Assembly (NCBI GenBank): GCA_016790285.1
Contig: JAEUPJ010000029.1
Coordinates: 17,995-81,994, forward strand
Length of the DNA stretch: 64,000 nucleotides
Reading direction: 5' to 3'
Source: Roseateles sp.
GTDB lineage: Bacteria > Pseudomonadota > Gammaproteobacteria > Burkholderiales > Burkholderiaceae_C
Shown here one piece after another: positions 17,475 through 25,853 of this stretch. Made by a program: the position numbers and the translations under genes. The notes beneath the pieces were generated by a model. That model was not told where the DNA came from. It ran no database searches and saw nothing but the letters and a program-made list of their open reading frames with translations. How positions within the stretch are numbered: the first letter of the stretch is position 1; each line of letters begins with the position of its first letter.

Positions 17475-19250
17475 TCAGCTGCCGTCGGTGGCCTCGGGCA
17501 GGGTGGGCAGCCAGCGCAGCGCGACGGCGTCGGCCCGCACCTGGACCCAGGCCGTGACGAGCAGCCCCAGCGCCCAGATGGCGAACATCGTCAGCGGCCG
17601 CGCCTGGGTCTCGTGCAGCGCCAACCAGGCGAGTGCGGCGGCCAGCGGCAGCATGGCCAGGCTGTAGGACCACCGTTCGGCGATGGCCAGGTTGTTCATG
17701 ACAGGCCGGCACAGCCACAGGACAGGGCCCGGCGCTTGCAGGCGGCCGCTGAACACGGCCGCACTGCCCAGCATCCACGCCAGGCCGATGAACACGGCGC
17801 TGGCCGTCGGCATCCATGGGCCGAGGGCCGCATCGAAGAGGTAGCCCACCAAGGGCGCGATGCTGGCGAGCACCAGGCCGTGCATGGCCTCCAGCGGCCA
17901 GGCGACGAAGAGCCCCACCAGCGCGAAGCCGGCGCTCGCCCAGCCCCAGGCCCAGTCGGGCAGCAGGGCGAGCACGGGGCTGGCGCGCAGGTCGGCACTG
18001 CCGTCGGCAGCCATGTATGCGAGCCAGGCGGCAAACAGCAGCCACACCAGTGCCAGCCCTGGCTGCATGCGGTGCTGCCGCCAGGTCACGAGCGGCAGTG
18101 CCCGGTGGCGCTCGCCCGACGACAGCCGCGGGCCCGTGTTGACGAAGGCGCCCAGGAACACGCCCAGCACCATGCACCCGCAGATGCAGGCCAGCCAATA
18201 CAAGGTCTGCCCCAGGGCAGCACCGCCCTGGCCTGACTGCAGCCAGGCGGCGCCGCCTACCAGCAGCGTGCACAGGCCCGCACGCATCCACAGGCCGCGC
18301 TTGATGTGCTCTTGCAACCAGCGCTGGGCCTGCAGGTCCAGGCCCAGACGGCGCAGCGTGGCCGGGCCCAGGGCGCCGTGAAGGCGGGCCAGCGCCGGGT
18401 GCAGCATCAGCAGGACGGCATGCAGCAGCCACCAGCGGCGGGCGCCGTTCAACTGCGCCAGCCGCAGCAGGGGTTCGGCGGCCGTGCGCAGCGCCGGGTC
18501 GACCGGCGGCGGCAGGCGTTCGGCCAGCGCGGCCTGCACGGCATGCGCCAGCGCCGGGCCGATGAGGCGCTCGGTGCGGAAGTCACCCTGCCAGCCGAAG
18601 TGGGCGTCGAGTGCCGCGGCGAGGCGGTCGGGCAACTGCGGCAGATTCACCAGCCATCGCGCGAACGCGGCGGAGAACTCGGCATGCCGGGCCAGCGGCT
18701 GCTCGTCCAGCGTGTGGCGCACCGCGGGCCAGGCCTGCAGCAGGGCGGCCTCGCCGTCGCGCCGCCAGGCCAGCTCCAGCAGGTCGATCAGGGCCTGGGG
18801 CGCGACGGCAACCGCGACGGCGTCGGCCGGCACCTCGCCAGCAGGCGTGAGCGGTGCTGGCTCGGGTGAGGCCGCCGGCGCCGTGGCCACAAGCGGTGGT
18901 GACGACGCGGGCGCCTGCGCGAGTGGTGGGACCTCGGGCGGGCCTTCGAGGGCATGCCCGGTCGTCGGCTCGCCGTGGAGCCCTGCAGGCAACTCGGGTG
19001 GCGACGCGGACGGCAACTCGGCCGGCAACTCTGGCGGCAACTCAGTCGGCGGGGGCGCCTCCTGCTGCTCGCGTTCCCGCTCCCACGCCGCCCATTGCTG
19101 CACGCGCTCGTAGGCGCCGCGCAGGGCCTGGTAGGCCTGGGCGTCGTCGTCGGGCCGCGTGGCCTTCAGCTTGAGCGCATAGGCCTTCTTGATGGCCGTG
19201 AGCTGTGTCGTCGGCGCGATGCCCAGCAGGGCCCAGTCTTCATCCCACAT
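17475..19250 (-). CDS. Membrane J-domain-like protein, partner of HscC
   Basis: 591 residues. The N-terminal 55 residues fit a J domain (WALLGIAPTTQLTAIKKAY, then ALRGAYERV), but the HPD tripeptide that stimulates Hsp70 is R32-P33-D34. A Pro/Glu-rich linker with repeated ELP units follows (about 65-130), then a helical region and a C-terminal half with roughly six hydrophobic segments, so the protein is membrane-bound with a cytoplasmic J domain. It starts eight bases after the hscC stop and so is its operon partner, comparable to E. coli HscC with DjlB/DjlC. Confidence 0.78.
   Translation of the reverse strand: MWDEDWALLGIAPTTQLTAIKKAYALKLKATRPDDDAQAYQALRGAYERVQQWAAWEREREQQEAPPPTELPPELPAELPSASPPELPAGLHGEPTTGHALEGPPEVPPLAQAPASSPPLVATAPAASPEPAPLTPAGEVPADAVAVAVAPQALIDLLELAWRRDGEAALLQAWPAVRHTLDEQPLARHAEFSAAFARWLVNLPQLPDRLAAALDAHFGWQGDFRTERLIGPALAHAVQAALAERLPPPVDPALRTAAEPLLRLAQLNGARRWWLLHAVLLMLHPALARLHGALGPATLRRLGLDLQAQRWLQEHIKRGLWMRAGLCTLLVGGAAWLQSGQGGAALGQTLYWLACICGCMVLGVFLGAFVNTGPRLSSGERHRALPLVTWRQHRMQPGLALVWLLFAAWLAYMAADGSADLRASPVLALLPDWAWGWASAGFALVGLFVAWPLEAMHGLVLASIAPLVGYLFDAALGPWMPTASAVFIGLAWMLGSAAVFSGRLQAPGPVLWLCRPVMNNLAIAERWSYSLAMLPLAAALAWLALHETQARPLTMFAIWALGLLVTAWVQVRADAVALRWLPTLPEATDGS
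18988..19050. repeat. 12-base tandem repeat inside the J-protein gene
   Basis: Degenerate units containing GGCAACTC encode the ELP/PELP repeat of the linker between J domain and membrane region. Copy number may vary by slippage. Confidence 0.6.
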
Positions 19251-19258
19251 CGTGCGGC

Positions 19259-20971
19259 TCAGAAGCGGAAGGTGGTGTCGATGCTGTCCAGCGCTTCCTT
19301 GAACTGCTGGCGGGCCGAGCGGATGAGCCGGGCGTCCTGCGTCTGCAGCACGGCCTCGAACTGGGCCAGCCAGTCCTGCAGCATCACGCGGTCGTTGCCC
19401 AGGCGGTCCTCGAACAGGCGCTTGGCGCGCTCGATCAGGTAGCGGTTGTCCTGCTCGTCGCGCGGGTGGCGCTTGAGGGCCTGCAGCCGCTCGCGCGTGG
19501 CCGCGATCTCGGCCGGGCTCAGGCGCGCGCCCTGGCTCTCGATGAGCAGCTCGTGCCGCTCGCCGCCGGGCAGCTCGCGCGCCTCCACCTCCAGCAGCCC
19601 GTTGGCGTCGTAGGTGAAGCGCACTTCCACGCCAGCCTGGCCGGCCGGCGCCGGCTTCACCGGGATCTCGAGCCGGCCCAGGCTCAGGTTCTCGGAGCCC
19701 ACGGGCGATTCACCCTGGCGCACGTCCACGAGGATCTGGCGCTGCTGGTCGGCGACGGTGTGATAGCGCTCCACGCGCGACACGGGCACCGGCGTGTTGC
19801 GCTCGATGATGGGCGAGAAGCGGTCGTTGACCATGCGGTCGCCCACGGGCGTGGCCGCGATGATGCCGAGCGAATAGGGCATCACGTCGGTCAGCACCAC
19901 GTCATCCAGCGCGGCGTCGCGCGCCTTCAGCCCGGCTTGCACGGCCGCGCCCATCGCAATGGCGAGGTCGGGGTCGAGGGTGCGCAGCGGCAGGCGCTGG
20001 AAGAGGCGGGTGACGAGCTGGCGCACCATCGGCATGCGGGTCGCGCCGCCCACCAGCACCACGTCGGCGAGGCCGGCGGGGTCGAGCTGGGCGTCGGCGA
20101 GGGCGCGCTCGATGGGGCGGCGCAGGCGCTGCAGCAGCTCCTGCGAGGCCGCCTCGAAGTCGGCGCGGGTGAGCGTGGCGGTCAGCGGGCGGTCACGCCA
20201 GACGGTGCGCAGCTCGGTGCTGTCGCGCTCACCCAGGTCGCGCTTGGCCTGCTCGGCCAGCCGCCACCAGGTTTCGCTGGCCAGCCAGGCCTCGCGCTCG
20301 TCGGCGGCAAGGCCCTCGGCCTGCCGGGCCACCAGCTGGGCGATGGCGCGGCTGAAGTCTTCGCCGCCCAATCGGGTATCCCCGGCGCTGGCCCGCACCT
20401 CGACGACGCCGTCGAAGTACTCCAGCACCGACACGTCGAAGGTGCCGCCGCCCAGGTCGAAGATCAGGAAGCTGCTGTGCTCCGGCCGCTGCTGCAGGCC
20501 GTAGGCCAGGCCCGCTGCGGTGGGTTCGTTGAGCAGGCGTTCGACCTTGAGCCCGGCGATCTCGCCCGCGGTGCGCGTGGCACGGCGCTGGGCTTCGTTG
20601 AAGTAGGCCGGCACCGTGATGACCGCCTCGGTCACGGGCTCACCCAGGAAGGCCTCGGCATCGGCCTTCAGGGCCTGCAGCACCAGGGCCGACAGTTCCT
20701 CCGCACGCAGCGTCTTCTCGTGCGCGCCGGTCTTGAGCGTCAGCTGCTTGTCGCTGCCCATCCAGCGCTTGAACGCCAGCGCGGTGGACTGCGCATGCAG
20801 CCCGGCGCGCTCGCGGGCGGCCAGACCCACCAGGGTGTGGCCCTGCTCGTCCAGGCTGACGGCCGAGGGTGTGAGGTAGTCCCCGTGGGCATTGGGGATC
20901 AGCACCGGCGCGCCGTCACGGAACACGGCTGCCGCGCTGTGCGTGGTGCCCAGGTCGATGCCCAGGATCAT
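19259..20971 (-). CDS. hscC: Hsp70-family chaperone HscC
   Basis: 570 residues, shorter than DnaK (about 640) and lacking most of the lid. Nucleotide-binding motifs are intact: GIDLGTTHS (4-12), [23 protein letters not shown] and GGATRMP. A substrate-binding beta domain follows (about 370-490) and a short helical C-terminus. Length and layout match HscC rather than DnaK or HscA, and no iron-sulphur assembly genes are nearby. It is followed by the J-domain-like gene, the expected co-chaperone. In E. coli HscC affects sigma-70 activity and stress tolerance; the client here is unknown. Confidence 0.87.
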   Translation of the reverse strand: MILGIDLGTTHSAAAVFRDGAPVLIPNAHGDYLTPSAVSLDEQGHTLVGLAARERAGLHAQSTALAFKRWMGSDKQLTLKTGAHEKTLRAEELSALVLQALKADAEAFLGEPVTEAVITVPAYFNEAQRRATRTAGEIAGLKVERLLNEPTAAGLAYGLQQRPEHSSFLIFDLGGGTFDVSVLEYFDGVVEVRASAGDTRLGGEDFSRAIAQLVARQAEGLAADEREAWLASETWWRLAEQAKRDLGERDSTELRTVWRDRPLTATLTRADFEAASQELLQRLRRPIERALADAQLDPAGLADVVLVGGATRMPMVRQLVTRLFQRLPLRTLDPDLAIAMGAAVQAGLKARDAALDDVVLTDVMPYSLGIIAATPVGDRMVNDRFSPIIERNTPVPVSRVERYHTVADQQRQILVDVRQGESPVGSENLSLGRLEIPVKPAPAGQAGVEVRFTYDANGLLEVEARELPGGERHELLIESQGARLSPAEIAATRERLQALKRHPRDEQDNRYLIERAKRLFEDRLGNDRVMLQDWLAQFEAVLQTQDARLIRSARQQFKEALDSIDTTFRF

Positions 20972-21027
20972 GAGATGGAACCTCCCGTCGAAACGGGTGC
21001 GAGCTTACCGGCTGCTGCGCGCTGTTC

Positions 21028-21480
21028 TCAGGGCTTGGGCTTGATCAACTTAGGGTGCCACTCGTTCACCGCCAGCAGCGCCGCCGAACCGTAGTGCTTG
21101 TGCAGCTCGGCCACCATCTCGCCGTTGATGATGACGGGGTCGGTGTCCACGGCCTTGCGGGCCACCTCCAGGTCCGACGTGGCGAAGATGAAGAGGCCGC
21201 GCCAGCCGTCCACGCCGTCGAAGGGGCCGGCGTAGGCCAGCAGCCCTTCCTTGGCCAGGCGCTGCATGTTGGCGAAGTGGCCCTTGAACATCTCGTCGCG
21301 CGCCGGGCCGTCGGGCATGCGCTTGGGGCCCGTCTTGAGCAGCACGAACACATACCCGCGCAGGCCGTTGTCGTTGGCGCCCCAGGCCTGGGCCTTGGCG
21401 GCGTCGTAGGCGGGCGCTTCCTGGGCATGGGCGGACAGGCTGGCCAGGAGGGCGAGGGCACAGGCGGCGATTCGGTTCAT
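21028..21480 (-). CDS. Secreted YCII-like domain protein
   Basis: 150 residues from the ATG at 21480, with signal peptide MNRIAACALALLASLSAHA. The mature part follows the YCII pattern: a small ferredoxin-like fold with FVLLKTGP, HFANMQRLAKEGLLAYAGPF and a C-terminal DPVIINGEMVAELHKHYG. YCII proteins include dehydrochlorinase-like enzymes and stand-alone domains of unknown role; a periplasmic form is less usual. An in-frame extension to 21684 runs into the divergent VOC gene and is rejected. Confidence 0.75.
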   Translation of the reverse strand: MNRIAACALALLASLSAHAQEAPAYDAAKAQAWGANDNGLRGYVFVLLKTGPKRMPDGPARDEMFKGHFANMQRLAKEGLLAYAGPFDGVDGWRGLFIFATSDLEVARKAVDTDPVIINGEMVAELHKHYGSAALLAVNEWHPKLIKPKP

Positions 21481-21544
21481 GGTGTGGCGGCTCGGCAGTG
21501 GCGGTGAGAGGATTGCACCGCATCCCGGCTCCGCGAGCACCACG

Positions 21545-22003
21545 ATGAAACCCACCCCACCCGGCTGGCCGCGACTGTCTTCGGCCCTGTACTGCGAAAA
21601 CGCGCGCGAGGCGATCGCCTGGTACCAGCGCGCCTTCGGCTTCACCGTCGAGATCATCGTGGACGCGCCCGACGGCAGCGTCATGCACAGCGAGATCCGC
21701 TATGGCGAGGCCATGGTCATGGTGTCTGAAGGAGGTGCGGCGCATGCCGCCCGCTTCGGCGTGACCGGACGCGCGCCGAAGGTGGCGGGCGGCATCAACA
21801 CGCAGATGCTTTTCCTGTATGTGGACGACGTCGACGCCCACTGCGCGCAGGCCCGTGCCGCGGGCGCGACGGTGACCATGGACCTCACCGACAACGACTA
21901 CGGAGCCGACTACTGGTGCGACCGCAGCTATGGCTGCGTCGACCCCGACGGCCACCTGTGGTGGTTCAGCCAGCGGCTGCGCAACCCGCCCGGCGCGGCC
22001 TGA
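21545..22003 (+). CDS. VOC-family (glyoxalase/bleomycin-resistance fold) protein
   Basis: 152 residues with two beta-alpha-beta-beta-beta modules: LYCENAREAIAWYQRAFGF near the start and LYVDDVDAHCAQARAAGA in the second half. A C-terminal DPDGHLWWF supplies the usual metal-site region. The best fit is the PhnB-like or uncharacterised VOC subgroup; the reaction cannot be assigned. A glutathione transferase gene follows 18 bases downstream, so the pair may be co-transcribed. Confidence 0.8.
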   Translation: MKPTPPGWPRLSSALYCENAREAIAWYQRAFGFTVEIIVDAPDGSVMHSEIRYGEAMVMVSEGGAAHAARFGVTGRAPKVAGGINTQMLFLYVDDVDAHCAQARAAGATVTMDLTDNDYGADYWCDRSYGCVDPDGHLWWFSQRLRNPPGAA

Positions 22004-22021
22004 GCTGAGACACTCGTCGCC

Positions 22022-22636
22022 ATGAAACTCCTCGGCCGCCTCACCTCCATCAACGTCCGCAAGGTCATGTGGACCGCCGCCCAGCTCGGGCTCGACCTCG
22101 ACCGCGAGGACTGGGGTGCGGGCTTTCGGTCACCGCAGGAACCCGGTTACCTGGCGCTCAACCCCAACGGCCTCATCCCCGTGCTGCTGGACGGCGACTT
22201 CGCGCTCTGGGAGAGCAACACCATCTGCCGCTACCTCGCCGCGAAGGCGGGCGACACCCTGCTGCTGCCCGCCGAGCCGCAGGCCCGCGCGCGGGTGGAG
22301 CAGTGGATGGACTGGCAGGCGGGCGAGCTCAACAACAGCTGGCGCGTGGCCTTCATGGCCCTGGTGCGCGGCCAGCCGGCCACGCCCGAGGCCATCGCAG
22401 CCGGCGTGAAGGGCTGGAACCACCACATGGGGCTGCTGGATGCCCACCTCACGCGCAGCGGCGCACACGTGTGCGGCGAGGCCTTCACGCTGGCGGACGT
22501 GGTGCTCGGCTTGTCCACGCAGCGCTGGCTGAATGCGCCGATCGAGCGGGCCTCGCTGCCTGCGGTCCAGGCGTGGATGCAGCGGCTGGCCGCCCGGCCG
22601 GGCTTTGCCGAGTTCGTGGACAACGGCATGCCTTGA
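22022..22636 (+). CDS. Glutathione S-transferase
   Basis: 204 residues. The thioredoxin-like N-terminal domain includes NPNGLIPVLLDGDFALWESNTICRYLA, with the cis-Pro and the ES pair that binds the glutathione gamma-glutamyl group. The helical C-terminal domain (about 85-200) includes FTLADVVLG with the conserved N-capping Asp. The class and electrophilic substrate cannot be told. Close downstream spacing to the VOC gene suggests a detoxification pair. Confidence 0.88.
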   Translation: MKLLGRLTSINVRKVMWTAAQLGLDLDREDWGAGFRSPQEPGYLALNPNGLIPVLLDGDFALWESNTICRYLAAKAGDTLLLPAEPQARARVEQWMDWQAGELNNSWRVAFMALVRGQPATPEAIAAGVKGWNHHMGLLDAHLTRSGAHVCGEAFTLADVVLGLSTQRWLNAPIERASLPAVQAWMQRLAARPGFAEFVDNGMP

Positions 22637-22645
22637 CCCAGGCCG

Positions 22646-23560
22646 TCAGGGCCGAGGCGCGGCGCGGCGGTCGAGCAGCTGCTTCGCGTCCTGCAGGGCG
22701 GCGGCGATCTGGGCCTGGGTCGGTGGTGTGGACATGTGCAGCTGGCCTTGCCTGAGCAGCGACTCCGCGATGCCCCGGGCCTGCGGGTGCTCAGGCAGGC
22801 CCGCGTAGGCCATCAGGAAGGTCAGCCGCTCGGCGTCGGTGAGGCCCCAGTCCGGGTGGGAGGTCGCGGCATTGACGAGGCTCTGGGCGTCGCCCGACTG
22901 TGCGTCGCGGCGCATGGCCTCGGCCACTTCCCGCCGCTCGCTGGCGCTCAGGTCGCCCGGGAAGGCGGCGGCTGCATAGGCCGACGCCGCCTCCGGCACG
23001 CCAGCCCGCATGGCCCGTGATGCGAGTGCCGCCAAGCCGGCGCGGTGCTGGGCCGTGATGGTCTGGCACAGCCGCGCCTCGGCGTCGGCCTCCACCATCA
23101 GCTGCGTCATCATGTCGGGCGACACGCCCTGGTTGCGCAGCGTCTCGACACTGTGCCGCCGCCCCTCGTTGGACGCGCACTGCCGCAGCCACAGCACGGC
23201 CTGCCAGGCGGCGTGCGGGTCGCTGCCGGCCTGGGCGCGCTCGATGTGGGGGCCATAACCTTCCGCGCCGATGCGGCGTGGCGCAGCAGCGTTCCCAACG
23301 GCACTCCCAGCGGCGGCTGGCAAGACGGGACGGGCGGAGGCGGCCACGCTGGCGGCCACGCTGGCGGCCACCGGTGCCGGAGGCAGATTCAACGCCAGTG
23401 GCGCGACCGGCTCGGCCGGTGCGTCGGCGGTGACCGGGGGCGCGGTGGGGCTCAGCGCCACCCAGGCGGCCGCGAGCGCGATGCCCACGACCCCGGCGAC
23501 GAGCAGCGGCTTTCGTCGGCGACGTTGAACCGCGCCGGGGTCGGCGCCAGCGGGCTTCAC
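22646..23560 (-). CDS. Membrane-anchored protein of unknown function (GTG start)
   Basis: 304 residues. The GTG at 23560 overlaps the stop of the upstream gene by four bases (GTGA), which fixes the start. A basic N-terminus (QRRRRKP) precedes one membrane helix (about 20-38), then an Ala/Pro-rich linker with a tandem AASV repeat, then an alpha-helical domain with Cys residues in WLRQCASNEGRRHSVE. Single-pass, with the C-terminal domain probably periplasmic. I do not recognise the family. Coupled to the 140-residue gene upstream. Confidence 0.65.
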   Translation of the reverse strand: MKPAGADPGAVQRRRRKPLLVAGVVGIALAAAWVALSPTAPPVTADAPAEPVAPLALNLPPAPVAASVAASVAASARPVLPAAAGSAVGNAAAPRRIGAEGYGPHIERAQAGSDPHAAWQAVLWLRQCASNEGRRHSVETLRNQGVSPDMMTQLMVEADAEARLCQTITAQHRAGLAALASRAMRAGVPEAASAYAAAAFPGDLSASERREVAEAMRRDAQSGDAQSLVNAATSHPDWGLTDAERLTFLMAYAGLPEHPQARGIAESLLRQGQLHMSTPPTQAQIAAALQDAKQLLDRRAAPRP

Positions 23561-23979
23561 ATCACGATGCCGAAATTGAACTTGCGCGCCGGGCTCGCGC
23601 CGGTCTGTGCGAAGGCCAGGGCTGCGTCGAGCTCGGCGACGACGTCGTCGTGCTGGTTCGACAGCAGCCCGAAGCGGACCTTGTGCTCGGCGATGTGCCG
23701 GCGCAGCCCCTGCAGCAGGGCCATGGCGGCGGGGGTGTCGATCCATGCGCCTTGCTGGGCCATCAGCTCGGTGGTGGACGTCATCCCGTCGGGCAACGCC
23801 AGCTCGTCCATGTTGAAGCGCAGGTCGGTCGTGTCGCAGATCGACAGGAACGGCGTCAGGCCCAACTGCTTGCTGAGCTTGTCCAGCTTGTCGGCATGCT
23901 TGTACAGGGCCGCGTAGTCAGCCTCCTCGGACGTCACCTGCCCGGACTCGAGCACATTGGCCCACAAGACGGTACTCAT
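23557..23979 (-). CDS. Cytoplasmic protein of unknown function, coupled to 22646-23560
   Basis: 140 residues from the ATG at 23979, preceded by AGGGAA. No signal peptide or membrane helix. Helical with acidic patches (ADKLDKLSKQLGLTPFLSICDTTDL, EHKVRFGLLSNQHDDVVAELDAAL). I do not recognise a domain. Its stop overlaps the GTG of the membrane-anchored gene downstream, so the two products are likely made in fixed ratio. Confidence 0.65.
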   Translation of the reverse strand: MSTVLWANVLESGQVTSEEADYAALYKHADKLDKLSKQLGLTPFLSICDTTDLRFNMDELALPDGMTSTTELMAQQGAWIDTPAAMALLQGLRRHIAEHKVRFGLLSNQHDDVVAELDAALAFAQTGASPARKFNFGIVM

Positions 23980-24054
23980 CGGTTGGGTTCCCTGGGGTTG
24001 TAGAACAAGCACGGCCCGGCGCCAGGGCCGCCGGGCCGATGATAGTCAGCGGGA

Positions 24055-25587
24055 TCAGCCCAGGCGCACCGGCACGAAGATCTGCTGGCCGTCGCGCGAG
24101 ACGAGCAGGGCGACCTGCTTGGGCTTGTCCTTCATGGCGTCGCGCACCTGGTCGATGTCCTTCACCGGCTTGCCGTTCAGGGCCAGCAGCACATCGCCGG
24201 GCTGGACGCCGGCGAGCTGGGCGGGGCCGGTCACGCGCTCAATGAGCAGCCCATGGTCCAGCCCCGAGCCGCGCAGCTCCTGGCGCTCCAGCGGGCGCAG
24301 CGCCAGGCCCAGCGAGCCGCGTTCGGGCGCGGCGCTGGCCTCCTGCGTGTCCTTGTCGGCGCGGCCCAGGCTCACGGTCTCGCTCAGGCGGGACTTGTCG
24401 CGCCAGATCTCCAACTTGAGCTTGTCGCCCGGGCGGGCCAGGCCCACGCGGCTGGAGACGTCGCCGGCCACGCGCACGGGCTCGCCGTCCAGTGCCGTGA
24501 TCACGTCGCCCGCCTTCAGCCCGGCCTTGGCCGCGGCGCTGTCGGGCATGACGCTGGAGACGAGCGCACCGTCCGGGGCATTCAGGCCGAACGAGGCGGC
24601 CAGCGGCGCCGACAGGTCCTGCAGCGTCACGCCCAGGCGCGCGTGCTCGACCTTGCCGTGGGCGACGATCTGGTCCTTCACCTTCAGCGCCACGTCCACG
24701 GGGATGGCAAACGCCAGGCCCTGGAAGCCGCCGCTTTGCGAGTAGATCTGTGCGTTGACCCCCACCACGCGGCCGGAGGCGTCGAACAGCGGGCCGCCGG
24801 AGTTGCCCGGGTTCACGGCCGCGTCGGTCTGGATGAAGGGCACCACGCTGCTGTCGCCCGGCAGCGAGCGGCCCTTGGCGCTGACGATGCCCTGCGTGGC
24901 CGTCTGCTCGAAACCGTAGGGCGCGCCGATGGCCAGCACGTAGTCGCCCACCTGCACCTGGCGCGGGTCGCCCAGCTGCACGGTGGGCAGCCCCGTGGCG
25001 TCGAGCTTGAGCACGGCGATGTCGGTGGCCGGGTCGCTGCCCAGCACCTTGGCCGAGAACTCGCGGCGGTCGCTGAGCTTGACCGTCACCTGCTTGGCGT
25101 CGCGCACGACGTGGGCGTTGGTCAGCACGAGGCCGTCGCTGCTGATGATGAAGCCCGAGCCCTGGCCGCGGAAGGGCTGGGCGCCGGGCGGCTGCATGCG
25201 CAGGCCCGGCACGCCGCGGAAGAAGCGGAAGAAGGGGTCGTTGTCCAGGCCGCGGGCGTCGCCGTCGTCCTCGGCGCTGGCCTTGTGCAGGCCGGCCACG
25301 GTGATGCCGACGACGGCCGGGCCTTGCGTCTGCACGATGCCGCGGTAGTTGGGCAGCTGGGCGGGTGCCAGCGCCACCGCGGGCGCCGTGGCCACTGCGG
25401 CGGCCGCGGCCACGGCGGTGGGGGTCGGGCTGGCGGGTGCGTCACCGGTCGCAGTGGCGGTGCTCGGCGTCTTGGCCTGCAGCCAGCCGGGCAGCCCCCA
25501 GCCGGAGGCGGTGGTGGACAGGGTCACGCCGGCGCCGAGCAGGGCGGCGGCAGTGGCGGTGAGTGCGGTCTTGGCGGTGCGGGTCAT
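24055..25587 (-). CDS. Do-family periplasmic serine protease (DegP/DegQ/MucD-like)
   Basis: 510 residues from the ATG at 25587, six bases after GAGGAG. An N-terminal signal or anchor (about 8-30) and an Ala/Pro-rich linker precede a trypsin-like domain with triad H159 (TNAHVV), D189 (ATDIAVLKL) and S263 (GNSGGPLF). Two PDZ domains follow (about 320-400 and 425-505). It degrades or refolds misfolded envelope proteins. Upstream, 138 bases separate it from the ArgR-type sites that face the opposite, cyanophycinase gene. Confidence 0.92.
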   Translation of the reverse strand: MTRTAKTALTATAAALLGAGVTLSTTASGWGLPGWLQAKTPSTATATGDAPASPTPTAVAAAAAVATAPAVALAPAQLPNYRGIVQTQGPAVVGITVAGLHKASAEDDGDARGLDNDPFFRFFRGVPGLRMQPPGAQPFRGQGSGFIISSDGLVLTNAHVVRDAKQVTVKLSDRREFSAKVLGSDPATDIAVLKLDATGLPTVQLGDPRQVQVGDYVLAIGAPYGFEQTATQGIVSAKGRSLPGDSSVVPFIQTDAAVNPGNSGGPLFDASGRVVGVNAQIYSQSGGFQGLAFAIPVDVALKVKDQIVAHGKVEHARLGVTLQDLSAPLAASFGLNAPDGALVSSVMPDSAAAKAGLKAGDVITALDGEPVRVAGDVSSRVGLARPGDKLKLEIWRDKSRLSETVSLGRADKDTQEASAAPERGSLGLALRPLERQELRGSGLDHGLLIERVTGPAQLAGVQPGDVLLALNGKPVKDIDQVRDAMKDKPKQVALLVSRDGQQIFVPVRLG

Positions 25588-25724
25588 CACGATCTCCTCG
25601 GGCATGCGGCGCAGCCCGTTGCCGGCGACTCTAGGCAGGCTGGGTGAGGGCTCGGTGAGGCGAAAGTGAGGCCAAGGTTAAGGCGCTGCGCTCCGTGACA
25701 ACCCGCCCAGGACATTCCCGCCCC

Positions 25725-25766
25725 CGTCACGCGGACGCAAGTGCATGTCGCCCTGCCGCAAGTCGC
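25725..25766 (+). promoter_or_regulatory. Two abutting 21-base ArgR-type half-sites upstream of cyanophycinase
   Basis: Half-site 1 (25725-25745) reads CGTCAC-N8-AA-N5; half-site 2 (25746-25766) reads TGTCGC-N8-AA-N5, an exact match to the Pseudomonas aeruginosa ArgR consensus TGTCGC-N8-AA-N5. The two join without a gap in the direct-repeat register ArgR uses. They end 87 bases before the cyanophycinase ATG, on its coding strand. An ArgR-type protein is encoded at 28910-29905. Consensus quoted from memory of the ArgR literature. Confidence 0.65.
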
Positions 25767-25853
25767 CGTCTACCCGGCCGGCGGCGTGCTGACTACCGTG
25801 GCCACGGGGTCGAGGCTGCCGCTGTGGCGCCCCCCTGCCTTGCCTGGAATGCC

